Assembly: GCA_963969495.1 (NCBI GenBank)
Contig: OZ018323.1
Location: 69,837,920-69,901,919 of the forward strand
Direction: 5' to 3'
DNA length: 64,000 nucleotides
Source of the DNA: Ceratothoa steindachneri
Taxonomy: Eukaryota; Arthropoda; Malacostraca; Isopoda; Cymothoidae
The notes beneath the pieces are model-generated. The model saw nothing but the letters and a program-made list of their open reading frames with translations, did no database searches and was not told the DNA's origin. Below are positions 24,516 through 40,879 of the stretch, one piece after another. A program made the position numbers and the translations under genes. Numbering within the stretch: the stretch's first letter is position 1; the number at the start of each line of letters is the position of its first letter.

Positions 24516-25689
24516 AAAATCTTTCAAGCAGCATTATTTTTTTTCTCTCGGGATGCCCTCTTTGGTGTACATTTTATTAATGAATATAAAAATAATAATA
24601 ATGTCTTAGTCTAACTGTACAAAGGGAATGCAAACATTCTCAGGTAAATGGAATAGGGAAAAATATATATTTGAATTCTTGTCCCAGGACGAGAGACCAA
24701 CTGTACAACTGTTACGGTGTGTATAAAGAGGAAGTGATTTAGTGGATTTAACAACGAAGAAACATGGCTTTGAAAAGGCGCTCCCATTTGAGCAACATCA
24801 CCCCTGTTAAAATGCAAGTACAAACGCTAATTCTTAGTGGAGTTCTGATGGAAGAAGAGTCGAATTAATGGTGTTTTTTCCTATCACATCGATGACTCCA
24901 CTCCACCAATAATTCGTGTTTGTCCTTGCATATTAACATATGTCATGCTGCTCAAGTGGGGGCCTTTTTTAAACCCCGTTTCTTCCTAGCTAACTCTATC
25001 AGTCAGTACAAAAATTGGAATCCGATGCTCAATTTTTGTGTTAATTCCCATTTTCCGGAACTATTTTTATATTTTTCTCGTATTATTATTATTATTATTA
25101 TTTTGCATTTAACACAGGCGTGATTTGTAGAACATACGATTTTTCTTGCACACCGGGGTATAAATACATTTGGTGTCATAAAATATGAAAGATAAAGAAC
25201 ATAGTGAAAAACAAAAGAAATGGACAGGAGTAACGTGCAAAGAAATTAAGAAACTTCTTAAAGCGGGTTAAGAAAATTCCTTTCAGAAGTTCTACATGAG
25301 CATTTCAAGTCTTAGGCGATAAATAACGACAATATAACAGATGAGATGCATACTCGAATCTAATCTCGGGCGCTGGACAACAAAGAGACTGAGATGCGTT
25401 TCTATCCTGTTGTGGAGAAGCGTTCCTTCACATTTTTCGTGTGACCCTTTGGACTAGAAACATTGCCAGACGTATGATTCTGATATTTGTTTCAGATATT
25501 ATCGTACATTTATGGGTTACACTAAAAAAATTATTAATTAATTTATAGCTAATAGGAAGTTATGTGTGGGGTTACAGGGAACACATTAACAAATCCTCTA
25601 GACTATCAGTGGAATAGTACCGTTAATGAATCATCTTTGATTCTATAAAAAATAATGAACGGAGGTCATTACCTACCAAAGGATTAATC
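24516..25689. other. No recognisable gene
   Basis: AT-rich DNA with a short ATT run near 25082-25103. Small frames (24611-24823 minus, 24920-25123 plus) share a weak motif, HxNxxxxAQxGA, read in opposite directions, which hints at an inverted duplication of about 24760-24830 and 24900-24985. Nothing else is seen. Confidence 0.3.
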
Positions 25690-26665
25690 TGTCATTAATG
25701 AACTCAACTGGGAGTTCAAAGCAGTTCGAGTGGGACCCACGCCCAACAAATGAAGAAAAACTAACTCCATGGAATACAGACTAGGCGAGTCAATTAGGAA
25801 TTGCATAGCCAGTGAGTCATTTAAGGACAAAGACTAATTGAGTCAATTATGAACAAATTTTAGGAGTCTCCTCAACAAGGAATATAAATTAAGTGAGTCA
25901 CGTAAGAATAAAAAAATGCGAGTCAAATACGCATTAAAAATTCAGAGGGTTAATTAGCAATAAATCATAAACGAGTCATTTACAATATAATGCTCTTTAT
26001 TCCGAATTGATTCCATGGGCTACTTAAAAATAAAGACTGAATCGTTTAGTAATAAAGATTAAGCGAACCCATTTTAATCAGCAAGACACGAGAATAAAGA
26101 AGAACGGATTTAATAAAGTCTTATTCTTTTAGTATTGAAGAGTGAGTCAATTGAGAATAAAGACTTCAGGGAGATACATACGAATATAGATTCAGAGAAT
26201 CACTTAGGAATAAGGAATGTAAGTCATTATGAAAAAAACATATACTAAGAAACTTAGTTATGAACATAGATTCAACGATTCAATTTGGAATAGAGACCAA
26301 GTCAATTTGCAATAGATAGCGAGTCAATTTAGAATAAAGACCGAGTCAATTTAGATTAAAGACTGAGTCAATTTGGAATCAAGACCTAGTTAAGTTGGAA
26401 TCAAGAACTAGTTAATTTTGGAATCAAGACCTAGTTAATTTGGAATAAAGACCGAGTCCATTTGGAATAAAAAGCGAGTTAATTTGGAATAAAGACCAAG
26501 TCCATTTGAAATAAAGACCGAGTTAGTTTGGAATAAAGCCCGATTACATTGGAATAAAGACCGAGTTAATTTGGAATAAAGACCTAGTCAATTTGGAATA
26601 AAGACCGAATTAATTTGGAATAAAGACAAAGAGTCAACTGGGAATAAAGACGTAAGGAGTATGGT
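25690..26665. repeat. Diverged tandem repeat, about 24-27 bp unit
   Basis: From about 26270 to 26660 some 15 units of the type gtcaatttggaataaagacc-ga follow each other head to tail. Upstream to about 25690 the same theme (gagtca-tta-gaataaaga) is recognisable but degraded, with variable spacing. The array therefore shows a gradient from old (left) to young (right). It is non-coding. Confidence 0.82.
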
Positions 26666-26813
26666 ACACTCAATTGATAGCATATAAGGTACTTAAACCT
26701 AGGAAACGCAAATTAGCGAGGGCATCTCCGCCTGATGTCAGGAGATGGATAGGAAAGTGTTGAAGTTAGGGAAGATGAAAATTTGTACAAAGCAATGAAT
26801 AGAGAAAAGACTT

Positions 26814-26935
26814 CTAGGAGAGTTGAGGGAGGCCGCGCCATTCCTTAGCACTTGCCCATCCTTTACGGCGAGGCAGATGATTCCTGTGGGCGATGGGGTC
26901 CGGAGGGTACGAAATCCACCAGGCATCAGCCACAC
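26814..26935 (-). CDS. Candidate terminal exon of an unidentified gene (weak)
   Basis: On the minus strand a strong acceptor-like stretch, cctctgcctcatctctcg plus tcctccacag (about 26963-26936), precedes an open segment that ends at TAG 26814-26816. One frame begins VADAWWISYPPDPIAHRNH. A second frame is also open through the same DNA, so the frame is not secure. The local rise in GC against AT-rich flanks is the other hint of coding. I do not recognise the peptide. It could equally be a fragment of an old repeat. Confidence 0.22.
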
Positions 26936-27089
26936 CTGTGGAGGACGAGAGATGAGGCAGAGGTTAGCAGCCTCCGCCCATCTACGGAGAAGTACGGACC
27001 CCGGTGCCCCAACGACACCGCTAATTTCGCTCATTTCCGCACAAACGAGGAAACTCGTCATTTCAGCCGCGTCTTTACCACTCTGGGAA

Positions 27090-27320
27090 AGGCGGCCTCT
27101 TATTACAACAATAATAATATGGATAATAATAGTAATAATAATATTGGTAATGATAAAACAACAATAAGATTATTGATAACAATAACACATTATCAGTAAT
27201 CTGAAAAATATTAATATTAATAATGATAAATATATCAGTACAAAAAAAACAATAGTTTACTAATAACGATGATTATAATTTTTTTATTAATTTTAATAAT
27301 AATTAGAAATATAGATTAAT
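27090..27320. repeat. AAT-rich simple sequence
   Basis: Imperfect aat/taa triplets (about 27105-27310), similar in type to 19790-19985. It is not coding. Confidence 0.7.
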
Positions 27321-27594
27321 AATAATTCACCACTGATAGGCTTCATAAGGGCTATCCAAAGATTATGATTGTCATTAATTTTCTTCATTCAGTTTTGTTT
27401 GAATTTCATCATCATCAACCACTTACCCTTAGTGTGGTGGGTGAGCACTAGTCGGTATTTAGAGTCAATGGAGCCACATCACATTTAATGATGTTGTGAT
27501 TTTGATTTTGACAAATAGCGCTGATGCACCACTCACATCATTTATGGGAAAGCAGTTAATGACGAAGTAATTCCAGGTATTAATTTTATGCAAG

Positions 27595-28080
<486 letters not shown>

Positions 28081-28158
<78 letters not shown>
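28081..28158. repeat. (TA)n array
   Basis: About 39 uninterrupted AT units. Its left edge abuts the palindromic module at 27766-28080. Confidence 0.97.
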
Positions 28159-28161
<3 letters not shown>

Positions 28162-29194
28162 CATATTACATAAATGTCCTAAAACAAAAACTTTCCACCA
28201 AGCACAGCACTTTAATCGTGTTGAACGCACAAATAAATATCCATCCAATTCCGAAACCACACTAATAGGAATTATAAATAAATTGTCTTCGCAACACATA
28301 AATATTTTCCTTTTGCGATTCAGGTGTTGAGGCTGAAGACAAAACCTGCTTTGGCGACTTTTTGGACTGATAATTTTTTGTCCACCTTTAACAGGGTCCA
28401 TTTAAACGCATTTTGCAGCGCAATTGTATTTTGACCTTGGACGTAAAACAACGCACTTAATCCTATTATAGCTATCGGACAGAAGTCAGTGTTGGAGGCA
28501 AAATTAACTCTTAAAAATCCATTTGGTAAAATTAATTCGAGCAAAATGGTGTTCAAGGACCAAGTATTAGTTCAAGGTAAGTTGCTATAGCAACTGTTAG
28601 CCACGCCTTCTTCGTTTGGCAATTCTGGGGAACGCTCTTCATCCAATCTCAGGGACTGTAACGAAAAGACGAATAAATCTTTTAAAAAACTGTTTCCATT
28701 GGTTATCTTAAACTTGAGTTTGCTGTTGTAATGTACCAAGGTTATCATCTCCCTCGCGTCAATACACAATAGATTACACTCTACCTCTGTGTGCAATTGC
28801 TGGTAAGTCTTATGACTTCCTTGGAGATAACCCATTGAGTTTTGAGGGATTAAACTATTTATAATTTTATATAAACTCAGTCAAAAAATAGCGAAGGTAA
28901 CAAAAGTTAAACCAATCATAATTACTTTACAAATTATATTACGTTAAACCATAAAGATGGCATCAAACTCGGAGGAAAAATTACGAATGTCGAAGTAACA
29001 CTCGAATTATTTTGATAATTTTATTATTTATCTATTTTCCGAAGATAAAACTGATTTTGTACTAAAAAAAAAATCAAGATGTCCTCGAGTAAAATGGTCC
29101 ACGTGTATCATCAGAGATCGACGTGTTTAAGAACGGTGTCGTATAAACACCGTCCTAATTTGTAAACCAATCCTTAAAAACTAACAAATTCAAA
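28159..29194. other. No recognisable gene
   Basis: Two minus-strand frames (28320-28556 and 28572-28835) are open but unremarkable. A hairpin acggtgtcgtataaacaccgt lies at about 29132-29152. No family assigned. Confidence 0.3.
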
Positions 29195-29425
29195 AGTTAA
29201 AGTTTGCTGGTTTTAGTCCTCCTAAGAAGCTGCTGTGTTGCTGCTTATCAGGCGGATGTCAGCCAGGGAAAGCTCCAACTCCCTACCGTGGTGCCCAGTC
29301 ACGGTGGTAACCTCCCTTAGTAAATAGTGAGAGCTTAAATAAGAATCCGGACACGGAGATTCGAACTGCCGACCCAGCGATTACCGGGCAAGCACGCTAA
29401 CCACTATATTAGTCGCATGTCTAGG
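29195..29425 (-). mobile_element. tRNA-derived SINE
   Basis: On the minus strand the head (about 29420-29347) looks like a tRNA gene. It has an A-box-like tatagtggttagcg (29408-29395) and, after 28 bases, a B-box gttcgaatctc (29366-29356), the internal promoter elements of RNA polymerase III. A ~120-bp body follows (accaccgtgactgggcacc, gctgacatccgcctgataag) and then an A/T-rich tail near 29200. The tRNA-like part does not form a full cloverleaf with a plausible acceptor stem, so I call a SINE and not a tRNA gene. Confidence 0.75.
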
Positions 29426-29519
29426 TTTTGATTTCGCCAGCTCGTTTTTACATTTATTTTGAGTGGCAAGAGCTACATCTCCCAGGACAGCTGGCTTTTT
29501 TACTGTGACCTGTTAACAA

Positions 29520-29915
29520 TTAAGCGCTTTAAGAAATTTACGGATCAGGTAAAGGAAAGCGTCCCCAAAGTGCCCAAGTACAGTTGAACGTCCACAAAAC
29601 CTTCAAGGTTAAAAAAAGCGTACCCATAAAATTCCAAGTTAAGATAAGCGTCCCAAAAGTCTGTTAGTTTAGGTTAGGTTAGTTATTGAAATACATAGTC
29701 TGCTTACAGAACATTTTATAATGTCCGTCTCAAATCATTATAATCTCTCGATTTGAGTTTATCCTGAATGTCTAAACACTAAGCTCCTTCCAATTATATT
29801 AAGATAAATATTAGCGTCCTTCAAATCTTCAAGGTTAAGAGAAGTGTCCCCATAAAATTCCAGGTCAAGATACGCGTCCCCATAGCGTTGGGGACGTTTT
29901 TCTTAACCTGACCCA
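29520..29915. repeat. Degenerate repeat with GCGTCCCC motif
   Basis: The motif (g)aagcgtcccc-aaa, alternating with ccaagttaagata or tcaaggttaagaga, occurs at about 29555, 29590, 29618, 29643, 29810, 29843 and 29873. The last copy is followed by its inverse, ggggacgtttttcttaacctg (29890-29911). No coding potential. Confidence 0.6.
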
Positions 29916-32339
<2,424 letters not shown>

Positions 32340-32369
32340 GATACACCCACAAAGGGAAAGTGAAAAAGG

Positions 32370-32415
32370 ATTCCGAGCGCTTTCGTCTTTATTCCTAAAG
32401 ACCTTTTCAAGGAAT
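32370..32415 (-). ncRNA. Hammerhead-ribozyme fold with mutated core, PLE2
   Basis: Sense strand is minus. Stem I is attcc (32415-32411) with ggaat (32374-32370). The core position reads ttgaaaa (32410-32404) in place of CUGANGA, so the essential C3 and G8 are changed. One extra G is followed by stem II gtcttta/taaagac with loop ggaa. GAAA (32384-32381) follows, then a two-pair stem III (a-g/c-u with loop cg), UC, and the predicted cleavage point between 32375 and 32374. The layout equals that of type I PLE hammerheads. Changed core bases predict loss of cleavage. Confidence 0.6.
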
Positions 32416-32682
32416 GAACAGGAGGCTGGACATACATTCCCTTAAATAGTGGTAGAGGGGATTAGACTGCCCACCTCTGAACCTTAATTAGGGAGAACAA
32501 AATCCTGAAAAAACTTTATTTGAGATTTTATATATTTAGTGATATTGGGGTCTAGCATGAACTAACCAAGGCTAGGAGTGAAATTTGGGAACGCGTTAAT
32601 GGAGATACATTCTAATATATTTCGCGAAATATAATTACTGCATTTTATGACTGGTTTGGCACTGCTCCAGTTAATGCTATGG

Positions 32683-33356
32683 TTAAGATTGTACATGTGT
32701 AGAAAAGCGCAGATTGTTCACTGTGATTGCATACGCTTGATGTTGCTTAACTCGGACATCTAGTTCTTTTCCAGTTTGTTCATAATAACATTTTTTCCAG
32801 TTGTTGCAGCCTATTGAATAAACAATGCCAGGTCGGGGGGATGAATTTTTGACAAGGATGCGATAAATTGTAGTCTCGTACTTAAAAATAACATTTATGT
32901 TTAGAGGCCTAAGTAAGCGAGGTAATTGAATGAAAATATGGTTATAGGTTAGAACTAAAATGTTTTGGGCCTGAAACTTAGGGATATTAACATTAGTTTG
33001 ATAATAGGAACGCCTGGCCGACTTATAACAATTGTCTAGGTATTCTGGTGAGACAATTCTAAGGGCACGCAAAAACATAGAGGAGAAAACACTTTGTTTG
33101 ATGTTATTATGGTGGTTAGAATAAAAATGTATATAAGAGTCTATGGCTGTGGGTTTTCTATATATTTCATATCTGAAGCAATGGTTTGTCCGATGAATTA
33201 GAAAATCTAGGAAAGGTTGTGTGCGATCTTTTTCAAGTTCTAAAGCAAATTTAATCGAGGGCACTAAGGTGTTAATTTTAGTGAGAAATGTATTAATATT
33301 TAAATTATTAGGCCAAAGGAAAAGGATGTCATCAACATATCACATCCAGGCTATAG
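32683..33356 (-). pseudogene. PLE2 reverse transcriptase C-terminus and GIY-YIG nuclease
   Basis: The frame 33264-32683 is open for 193 codons, and upstream bases to 33356 encode the RT catalytic motif in the context WMxYVDD (33356-33330). It continues with LPFLDFLIHR-like and IYRKPTAIDSYIHFY segments and ends with a GIY-YIG-type domain (GIVYSIGCNNWKKCYYEQTG, about 32830-32770). The nuclease has changes against the usual YIGETGR. A 21-residue in-frame deletion lies between PEYLD and NCYKS. The RT would copy the element RNA and the nuclease would nick the target. The RT N-terminus is split off by the insert, so the protein is not functional. Confidence 0.82.
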
Positions 33357-34675
<1,319 letters not shown>

Positions 34676-34861
34676 GATTCCTCCACATAGGTGTTTCATT
34701 AATTTAGGAAAGTATTCTAGATTCGAAGAATTCCATGTATATGTTTGCGAGTACAGGGGACAAACAATTCCCCATTGCCATTCCAAAGGTTTGGCGATAA
34801 AATTTTCCATTAAAGGTAAATTTGCAATTGTTGGTGCAAAGAGCAATGAGTTTAATGAGGG

Positions 34862-35990
34862 TAGAAGCGCCTCTCATTAGCTCTGTTGGCTGTGTTTCCT
34901 ATACCCTATCACAATGGTTAACCTCTCTACTAAGCACTTTGGTTGGGACCATTTCCAATTCACATATTATCAATAATATGCACCTCATTAGTAAACTTAA
35001 TGAGCTCCCCTACCCTGATAATTTTAGTCTGGTTAGTTTCAATGTTTGTTCCCTCTTTACTAAAGTTCCCGTACCCAATCTCTTGAATTTCCTATATCTG
35101 CTTCTACCTCATTAAACTCATTGCTCTTTACATCAACAATTACAAATTTACCTTTAATGGAAAATTTTATCGCCAAATATTTGGAATGGCAATGGGGAAT
35201 TGTTTGTCCCCTGTATTCGCAAACCTATAGATGAAATTCTTCGAATCTAGAATACTTCCCCAAATTAATGAAACCCTTATAGCCTGGATGCGATATGTTG
35301 ATGACATCCTTTGCCTTTGGCCTAATAATTTAAAGATTAATACATTTCTTACTAAAATTAACACCTTATTGCCCTCGATTAAATTTACTTTAGAAGTTGA
35401 AAAAGATCACGCACTCCCTTTCCTAGATTTTCTAATTCATCGGACAAACAATTGTTTCAAATATAAAATATATAGAAAATCCACAGAGCCATAGACTCTT
35501 TTATACACTTTTATTCTAACCACCATAATAACATCAAACAAAGTGTTTTCTCCTCTATTTCTTTGCGAGCCATTAGAATTGTCTCACCAGAATACCTAGA
35601 CAAAGAAGTCGATAGAATATATAAAATAGGAATAAATTTGTGCTACCCTTTGTACTTTCTCGACAATTGTTATAAATCCGCTAAGCGATCCTATTATCAA
35701 ACTAATGTTAATATCCCTAAGTTTTAGGCACAAAACATATTAGTTTTACCCTATAATCATATTTTCCTTAAATCACCTCATTTACTTAGGCCTCTGTACA
35801 TAAATGTTATTTATAAGTACGAGACTACAATTTATCGCATCCTTGTTTAAAAATTCACCCCCCCAGACCTGTCATTGTTTATTCGATAGGCTGCAACAAC
35901 TGCAAAAATTTTTATTATAAACAAACGGGAAAGAACTAGATGTCCGGGATAAGCAATATCAAGCCCATGTACGTAATCACAGTGAGCAAT
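34862..35990 (+). pseudogene. PLE3 reverse transcriptase and GIY-YIG nuclease, broken
   Basis: The N-terminal frame (34862-35115) gives PLISSVGC, TSLLSTLVGTIS and FSLVSFNVCSLFTKVP, the fingers and motif A region of PLE RTs; the catalytic Asp position reads Asn (SFN). After a frameshift come FTFNGKFYRQIFGMAMGN and LSPVFANL, then a TAG at about 35228. The frame from 35231 holds WMRYVDDILCLW with an intact YVDD, and LPFLDFLIHR. More shifts follow (stop near 35492). The nuclease part (about 35865-35960) is recognisable only in pieces. It is inactive through stops, shifts and the motif A change. Confidence 0.83.
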
Positions 35991-36288
35991 CTTCGCTTTT
36001 TCTACATATGTACAATCTTAACCATAGCATTAACTAGAACAGTGCAAAACCAGTCATAAAATGTTGTAATTATATTTCGAGAAATATATTAGAATGTATC
36101 TCCATTAAAGCGTTCCCAAAATTCAACCTTAGCCCTGGTTTGTTCATGCTAGACCCCATTATCACTACATACATAAAATCTCAAATAAAGTTTTTTCAGG
36201 ATTTTGTACCCCGTAATTAAAGTTCAGAGGTGGGTAGTCTAATCTCCTCTCCCAATATTTAAGGCAATGTATGTCTAGCCTCCTGTTC

Positions 36289-36334
36289 ATTCCTTGAAAA
36301 GGTCTTTAAGAATAAAGACGAAAGCGCTCGGAAT
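36289..36334 (+). ncRNA. Hammerhead-ribozyme fold with mutated core, PLE3
   Basis: Stem I attcc (36289-36293) pairs with ggaat (36330-36334). The core reads ttgaaaa (36294-36300), followed by one extra g. Stem II gtcttta/taaagac (36302-36308, 36313-36319) closes loop agaa. GAAA is at 36320-36323, then minimal stem III and UC before the predicted cleavage point 36329/36330. It is the same design and the same two core changes as PLE2, so the changes predate or accompany the family's spread. Probably inactive. Confidence 0.6.
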
Positions 36335-36403
36335 CATTTTTGCACTTTTCCTTTGTGGGTGTATCTGCATAACTTTGACTACCCTGCACTTTGTGAGCTT
36401 TTT

Positions 36404-36858
<455 letters not shown>

Positions 36859-37200
36859 CTAGAAGAGAAACTTCAAGTAGCCTTTTGTAGGAGTTGGATT
36901 TTACTTTAACAGAAACCTAGAATTGTGGATATTTATGTTGCTTTTCGCCCGGCTAAATTTTAGGTAAGTGAACAGTAGCGTTCATATCAATGCGATTAGT
37001 TTAAGGCAATAATATAAATTCTTTAATCTGCGAAAAAATCCTCTAAATGGCTGGTGGCCCGGTCATTAGGATATCGCTCCTGAAGAGGGTTGAAAAACTC
37101 CAGGAGAGTTTTGGAGCGGATTAACGAATTCATACTATTGCCTTATATAATCGCATTGATATGAACGTTATTGTTTATTGATCTATCTATCTAGTTATCT
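36859..37200. repeat. Dispersed repeat, relative of 5225-5575 and 45104-45461
   Basis: Shared landmarks are ttttactttaacagaaacc (36892-36911), gctcctgaagagggttga followed by aactccaggag (37077-37113), and the pair cgttcatatcaatgcgatta (36984) and ataatcgcattgatatgaac (37147-37166), which are inverted to each other. It sits directly after a TA array. The inferred nature is a retroelement terminal region. Confidence 0.5.
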
Positions 37201-37210
37201 ATCTATTGGG

Positions 37211-38357
37211 TCTTGCAAAAGTTCTGTTACACTGATTACGAGGCTCTCAAAAAAAGAAACAATGATAGTTTTGATGTAGTTAGACACATTTTTATTGTTT
37301 TAACATATAAATGTGTGTTTAAGTTGTAATATTAATCAATGCGGCCGCCCTCGGTAAGGAGCACGTGTGCAGGCGAGACCTTAAGGGCGCGCACACGTTG
37401 CGAACGAAGTCCTTCCTCATGGTAGCCCACATGCGGTTGACTAAGAACTTCAGCTCGTCGATGTCGTTGTAGCGCTTGTGCCCCCACGCTGTAGTGGATG
37501 GAGGGACGGGCGACTGCAGCAGCCGAAATTCCTTCAAACAGAAGTTCGTGTTTGACCCCAACCATTCTTACATGATCTTGGCCGTGTGGCCCGGGGCACC
37601 GTCTTGCTGGAAGCCTTAATCCACCTTCTTTGTGATCTTTCTCATCCAGTGCAGGATTTTCATGGCCAAGATGTCCCTGTAATCGGCCGCGAACCACACC
37701 GGCAACATCTTCTCGCCATTCGAAGCCAGGACACCTAACATCATCACGGATGCCGGGTGCTTGGGGTGGACACCACGTAGTCGACCTCGGAGATGTCCTG
37801 GACAAAGCTTACCAGACGGTCGTTCTGCTTGTTGATGACCGGATCTAAATAAGGTATTTTTGATCAGAAAAAATGAGAATTCTTTTGTCGTTACTCCTCA
37901 AGTCATTGAAAAGGTGACGACAGCACTACGACGTTGTTCTCGCATACGGTCGGTGAACAGAGGCCTTTGCACGCACGTCATGCTATTGCCGCCCTCCTCC
38001 TTGACGGCCCTGGCCACCGAAGCCACCGAGATGTTCTTCTTCTTCGCGAGCGCAGTTATTTTGAGGTTTGGGGCACTTTCAAAGGCCTTTCTCGCAGCCA
38101 AAACAGTTGACAACTTGAGGTCTGTCTTAACGAGATCGATCTTCTTCTTTGAGGTCTTTCCCTTTCTTGAGCCTCTCCTCGACCGTGGATGGACATCAGT
38201 CTGGTCGATGTCGGGCTTGTTATTGCACGCTCGCAGGAGATCAGAGATCTCGATTCATTTGACTTTCATCTCGACACACAATGAAAAAGACATGTTAATG
38301 GCACATGATGGAAACGTAGAACTTTATATTTGTGTGGCGGAACTATTTTTTTATCAC
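37211..38357 (-). pseudogene. Mariner/IS630-type transposon remnant with frameshifted transposase
   Basis: On the minus strand a DNA-binding part (LKITALAKKKNISVASVAR, about 38060-38000) is followed in other frames by ASVMMLGVLASNGEKM-like sequence (about 37745-37690), a QQDGAPGHTAKI-like catalytic motif (about 37610-37570), and WATMRKDFVRNVCAPLRSRL (about 37425-37370) near the C-terminus. This order is that of a Tc1/mariner lineage common in invertebrates. Possible TIRs are tcttgcaaaagttctgttac (37211-37230) and the imperfect inverse at 38332-38357. At least three frameshifts and several stops inactivate it. GC content exceeds that of the flanks. Confidence 0.78.
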
Positions 38358-38396
38358 ACACCTCTCGAAAGATAGAAAAAAATGAGTCTTTAATAT

Positions 38397-38589
<193 letters not shown>

Positions 38590-39239
38590 GGTCCAAAAAA
38601 TATATGCAAAAAAATGAAATTAGTTGGAAATGTTCTCCACATGGCTAAAATTATGCTATATGATGTTAAAAGAGCTGATGCAAAATATTGACTAAATTGG
38701 TGAATATTTAGAGGTCGTTATGTGTCTCCCTATTTTTAAATTTAATAGTAGGCATTTATTGGTTGTTACTTATATACTATCATATATTTGTCATTGATAA
38801 CTCATTCCTTATGAATTACAATAATTCGCAAAAAAAAATCAAGATATTCAATTATTTTAAAAGTGGAATGACATTCACATACTCGGCGTATGATGCAATA
38901 ATAATTGTTGTTTCAGCTTGTTGATTTCTGAGCCCATTTGTAAAGTGATGACGCAATAACGCACCTTCGTTTCAAATGGTGATGCAATCGCACCATTTCC
39001 TATATAAGACAGCGAGGATTGATTAATTGTTCATTTGTAGTTTGAAGTTTAACAGTTGACGTAATACAAGTGAATACAAGTGCTGGTTTATGCATATATA
39101 TATATATATAATTATTTAGGTAAATAATATACTTTGTTTATTCAGTGCATAGATAATTTGCAGTTTTTTATCAATATCAGACTTACTTAAAGAATATTAG
39201 AATTATATGTTAACACACTTTATGATCATATTTTAATTC

Positions 39240-39348
<109 letters not shown>

Positions 39349-39540
39349 TAAATAGGACTGCGAAAATTTTTTACAAACACAGAAGGCTATTTATTTATGT
39401 CAAATGAAAGCTGATTCTTTCATGAATATTGAATATTTAGATATTTTAGAGTATAAAAAATATCTTCTAAGTATAACTAAATGGAGGGGAACCGTGAGCT
39501 CACTCAGTTACAATAAATTTTTATTTCTGTTGTTTCAGAT

Positions 39541-40870
39541 TATGGCTGGAAGTACTCGTTCATCTGCGGCAGTCTGGCTTTTAGGACATCCTACTAGTGA
39601 GCTTTCATATGCAAGACTACCAGCATGTGGTGATGTGCTTCGTGTTGTTCAGTACCACCATCAAGTGGAGTCAATCACTTTGACACAAAGTTACAACCTC
39701 GCTTGCAAAAAAGTCATAAAAGTATGGGAAAGAGCCCGAATTCCCACACAGCGAATAGACTCTTGTGTTAGGAAACTCTCGAGGTTGTATTAAGAATACC
39801 TTTCTTTGAAGAAGAACCGCAAAACCGAACTGTACTCATATAGAATGAATGAGCGTAGTTTCGAATCTACTCTTTCAAAACTTTTTGACATAGCCTCAAA
39901 AAATGCTTTAAATGTGGTAAAAAATGAAGAAGACCGCTAATTTCTGTTGATGCAGAGAGAGAACTCTTTCTCCTGCAGTATGTCGTGCCGTGATAAGATT
40001 ACTTCAGCCAAGGAATCCTGCAAAAGACATTGACATGAGAAGGCTTTACAATAAAAAAAAGTATATATTTCTAAAAATCAGGCAGAGGCTGCTACTCATG
40101 CAGATTTAGAGTCATCATCATCTGAAGGAGAAAGTTTAATTGCGGCAGACAAAGAGTTTTGTCCACCTTCTTCAACTAGAAAAAAGAATGCACAATGTAG
40201 TCCTTCAAATTCAAAAAATATCTTTACAACTTCAGGTGTGGCTGTTGTCCTTGATCATGCAAATATTACGGATGGAAAAGCAACAATGGTTGCTGGATCG
40301 ATAGCACAAGCCTTTGGTCAGGAGATTGCAGCTATGACACTTTCCAGGAGTTCTATACGACTTTCCAGAAGGCATGTATGATAGGCAACATACAATGAAA
40401 ACAAAGCTTCGTTGTCTGTTGAAGGACCGATCCTTCTTCACTGGGATGGAAAACTACTACCTGCTATTGATGGGGCAAAGGAAACAGTAGAAGGAATTGC
40501 AATAATAATTTCTGTAAATGAAATGGAAAAACTTCTTGGTGTGCCAAAAATAACACGAGCAACAGGAGAAGAACAGGCTATGGCATGCATTTCATCAATT
40601 AATGACTGGAATCTTCGTGACGAAGTTCAAGGCCTTTTATTTGACACAACTGCATCAAATACAGGCCTACAAAAAGGAGCCTGTACTATAATTGAGAAAG
40701 TATTAGGAAGGGAATTTGTTTGGATTGCGTACCATCATCATTTTTTCGAAATTATGTTGTCATGTGCTTGCAATATTTTACTTGGGCCTACAAGTGGTCC
40801 AAAGAGGAGTCTCTTTGAACGTTTGAAAGAACAATAGTCGTCACTTAAAAAGGATTCCTTTTTAGATGGG
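39541..40870 (+). pseudogene. N-terminal and central part of an RNase H-like transposase of unknown superfamily
   Basis: From about ATG 39542 the protein reads LACKKVIKVWERARIPTQ and, across a stop near 39791, a Lys-rich segment. After more shifts (about 40080-40380) comes a Ser/Glu-rich linker and a helix with LSRSSIRLSRR. The clean frame 40412-40837 holds ILLHWDGKLLP, then GLLFDTTASNTG, then WIAYHHHFFEI. The two Asp residues (HWDGK, FDTTASN) followed about 40 residues later by an aromatic-H-H-x-x-x-E motif resemble the D, D, C/DxxH layout of hAT, P and Kolobok transposases. I recall similar proteins from other invertebrates without a clear name. The role is an inference from these motifs. 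Confidence 0.62.
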
Positions 40871-40879
40871 GATAGCAGT

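Noticed and set aside
29347..29420. Functional tRNA gene
   Set aside because: The A and B boxes are good, but the acceptor stem does not pair and a SINE body follows.
37077..37125. Possible hammerhead around ctcctgaagagggttga
   Set aside because: CTGAAGA is present, but no GAAA follows and no stem III with a cleavage triplet can be drawn; the same holds at 45359 and 5300.
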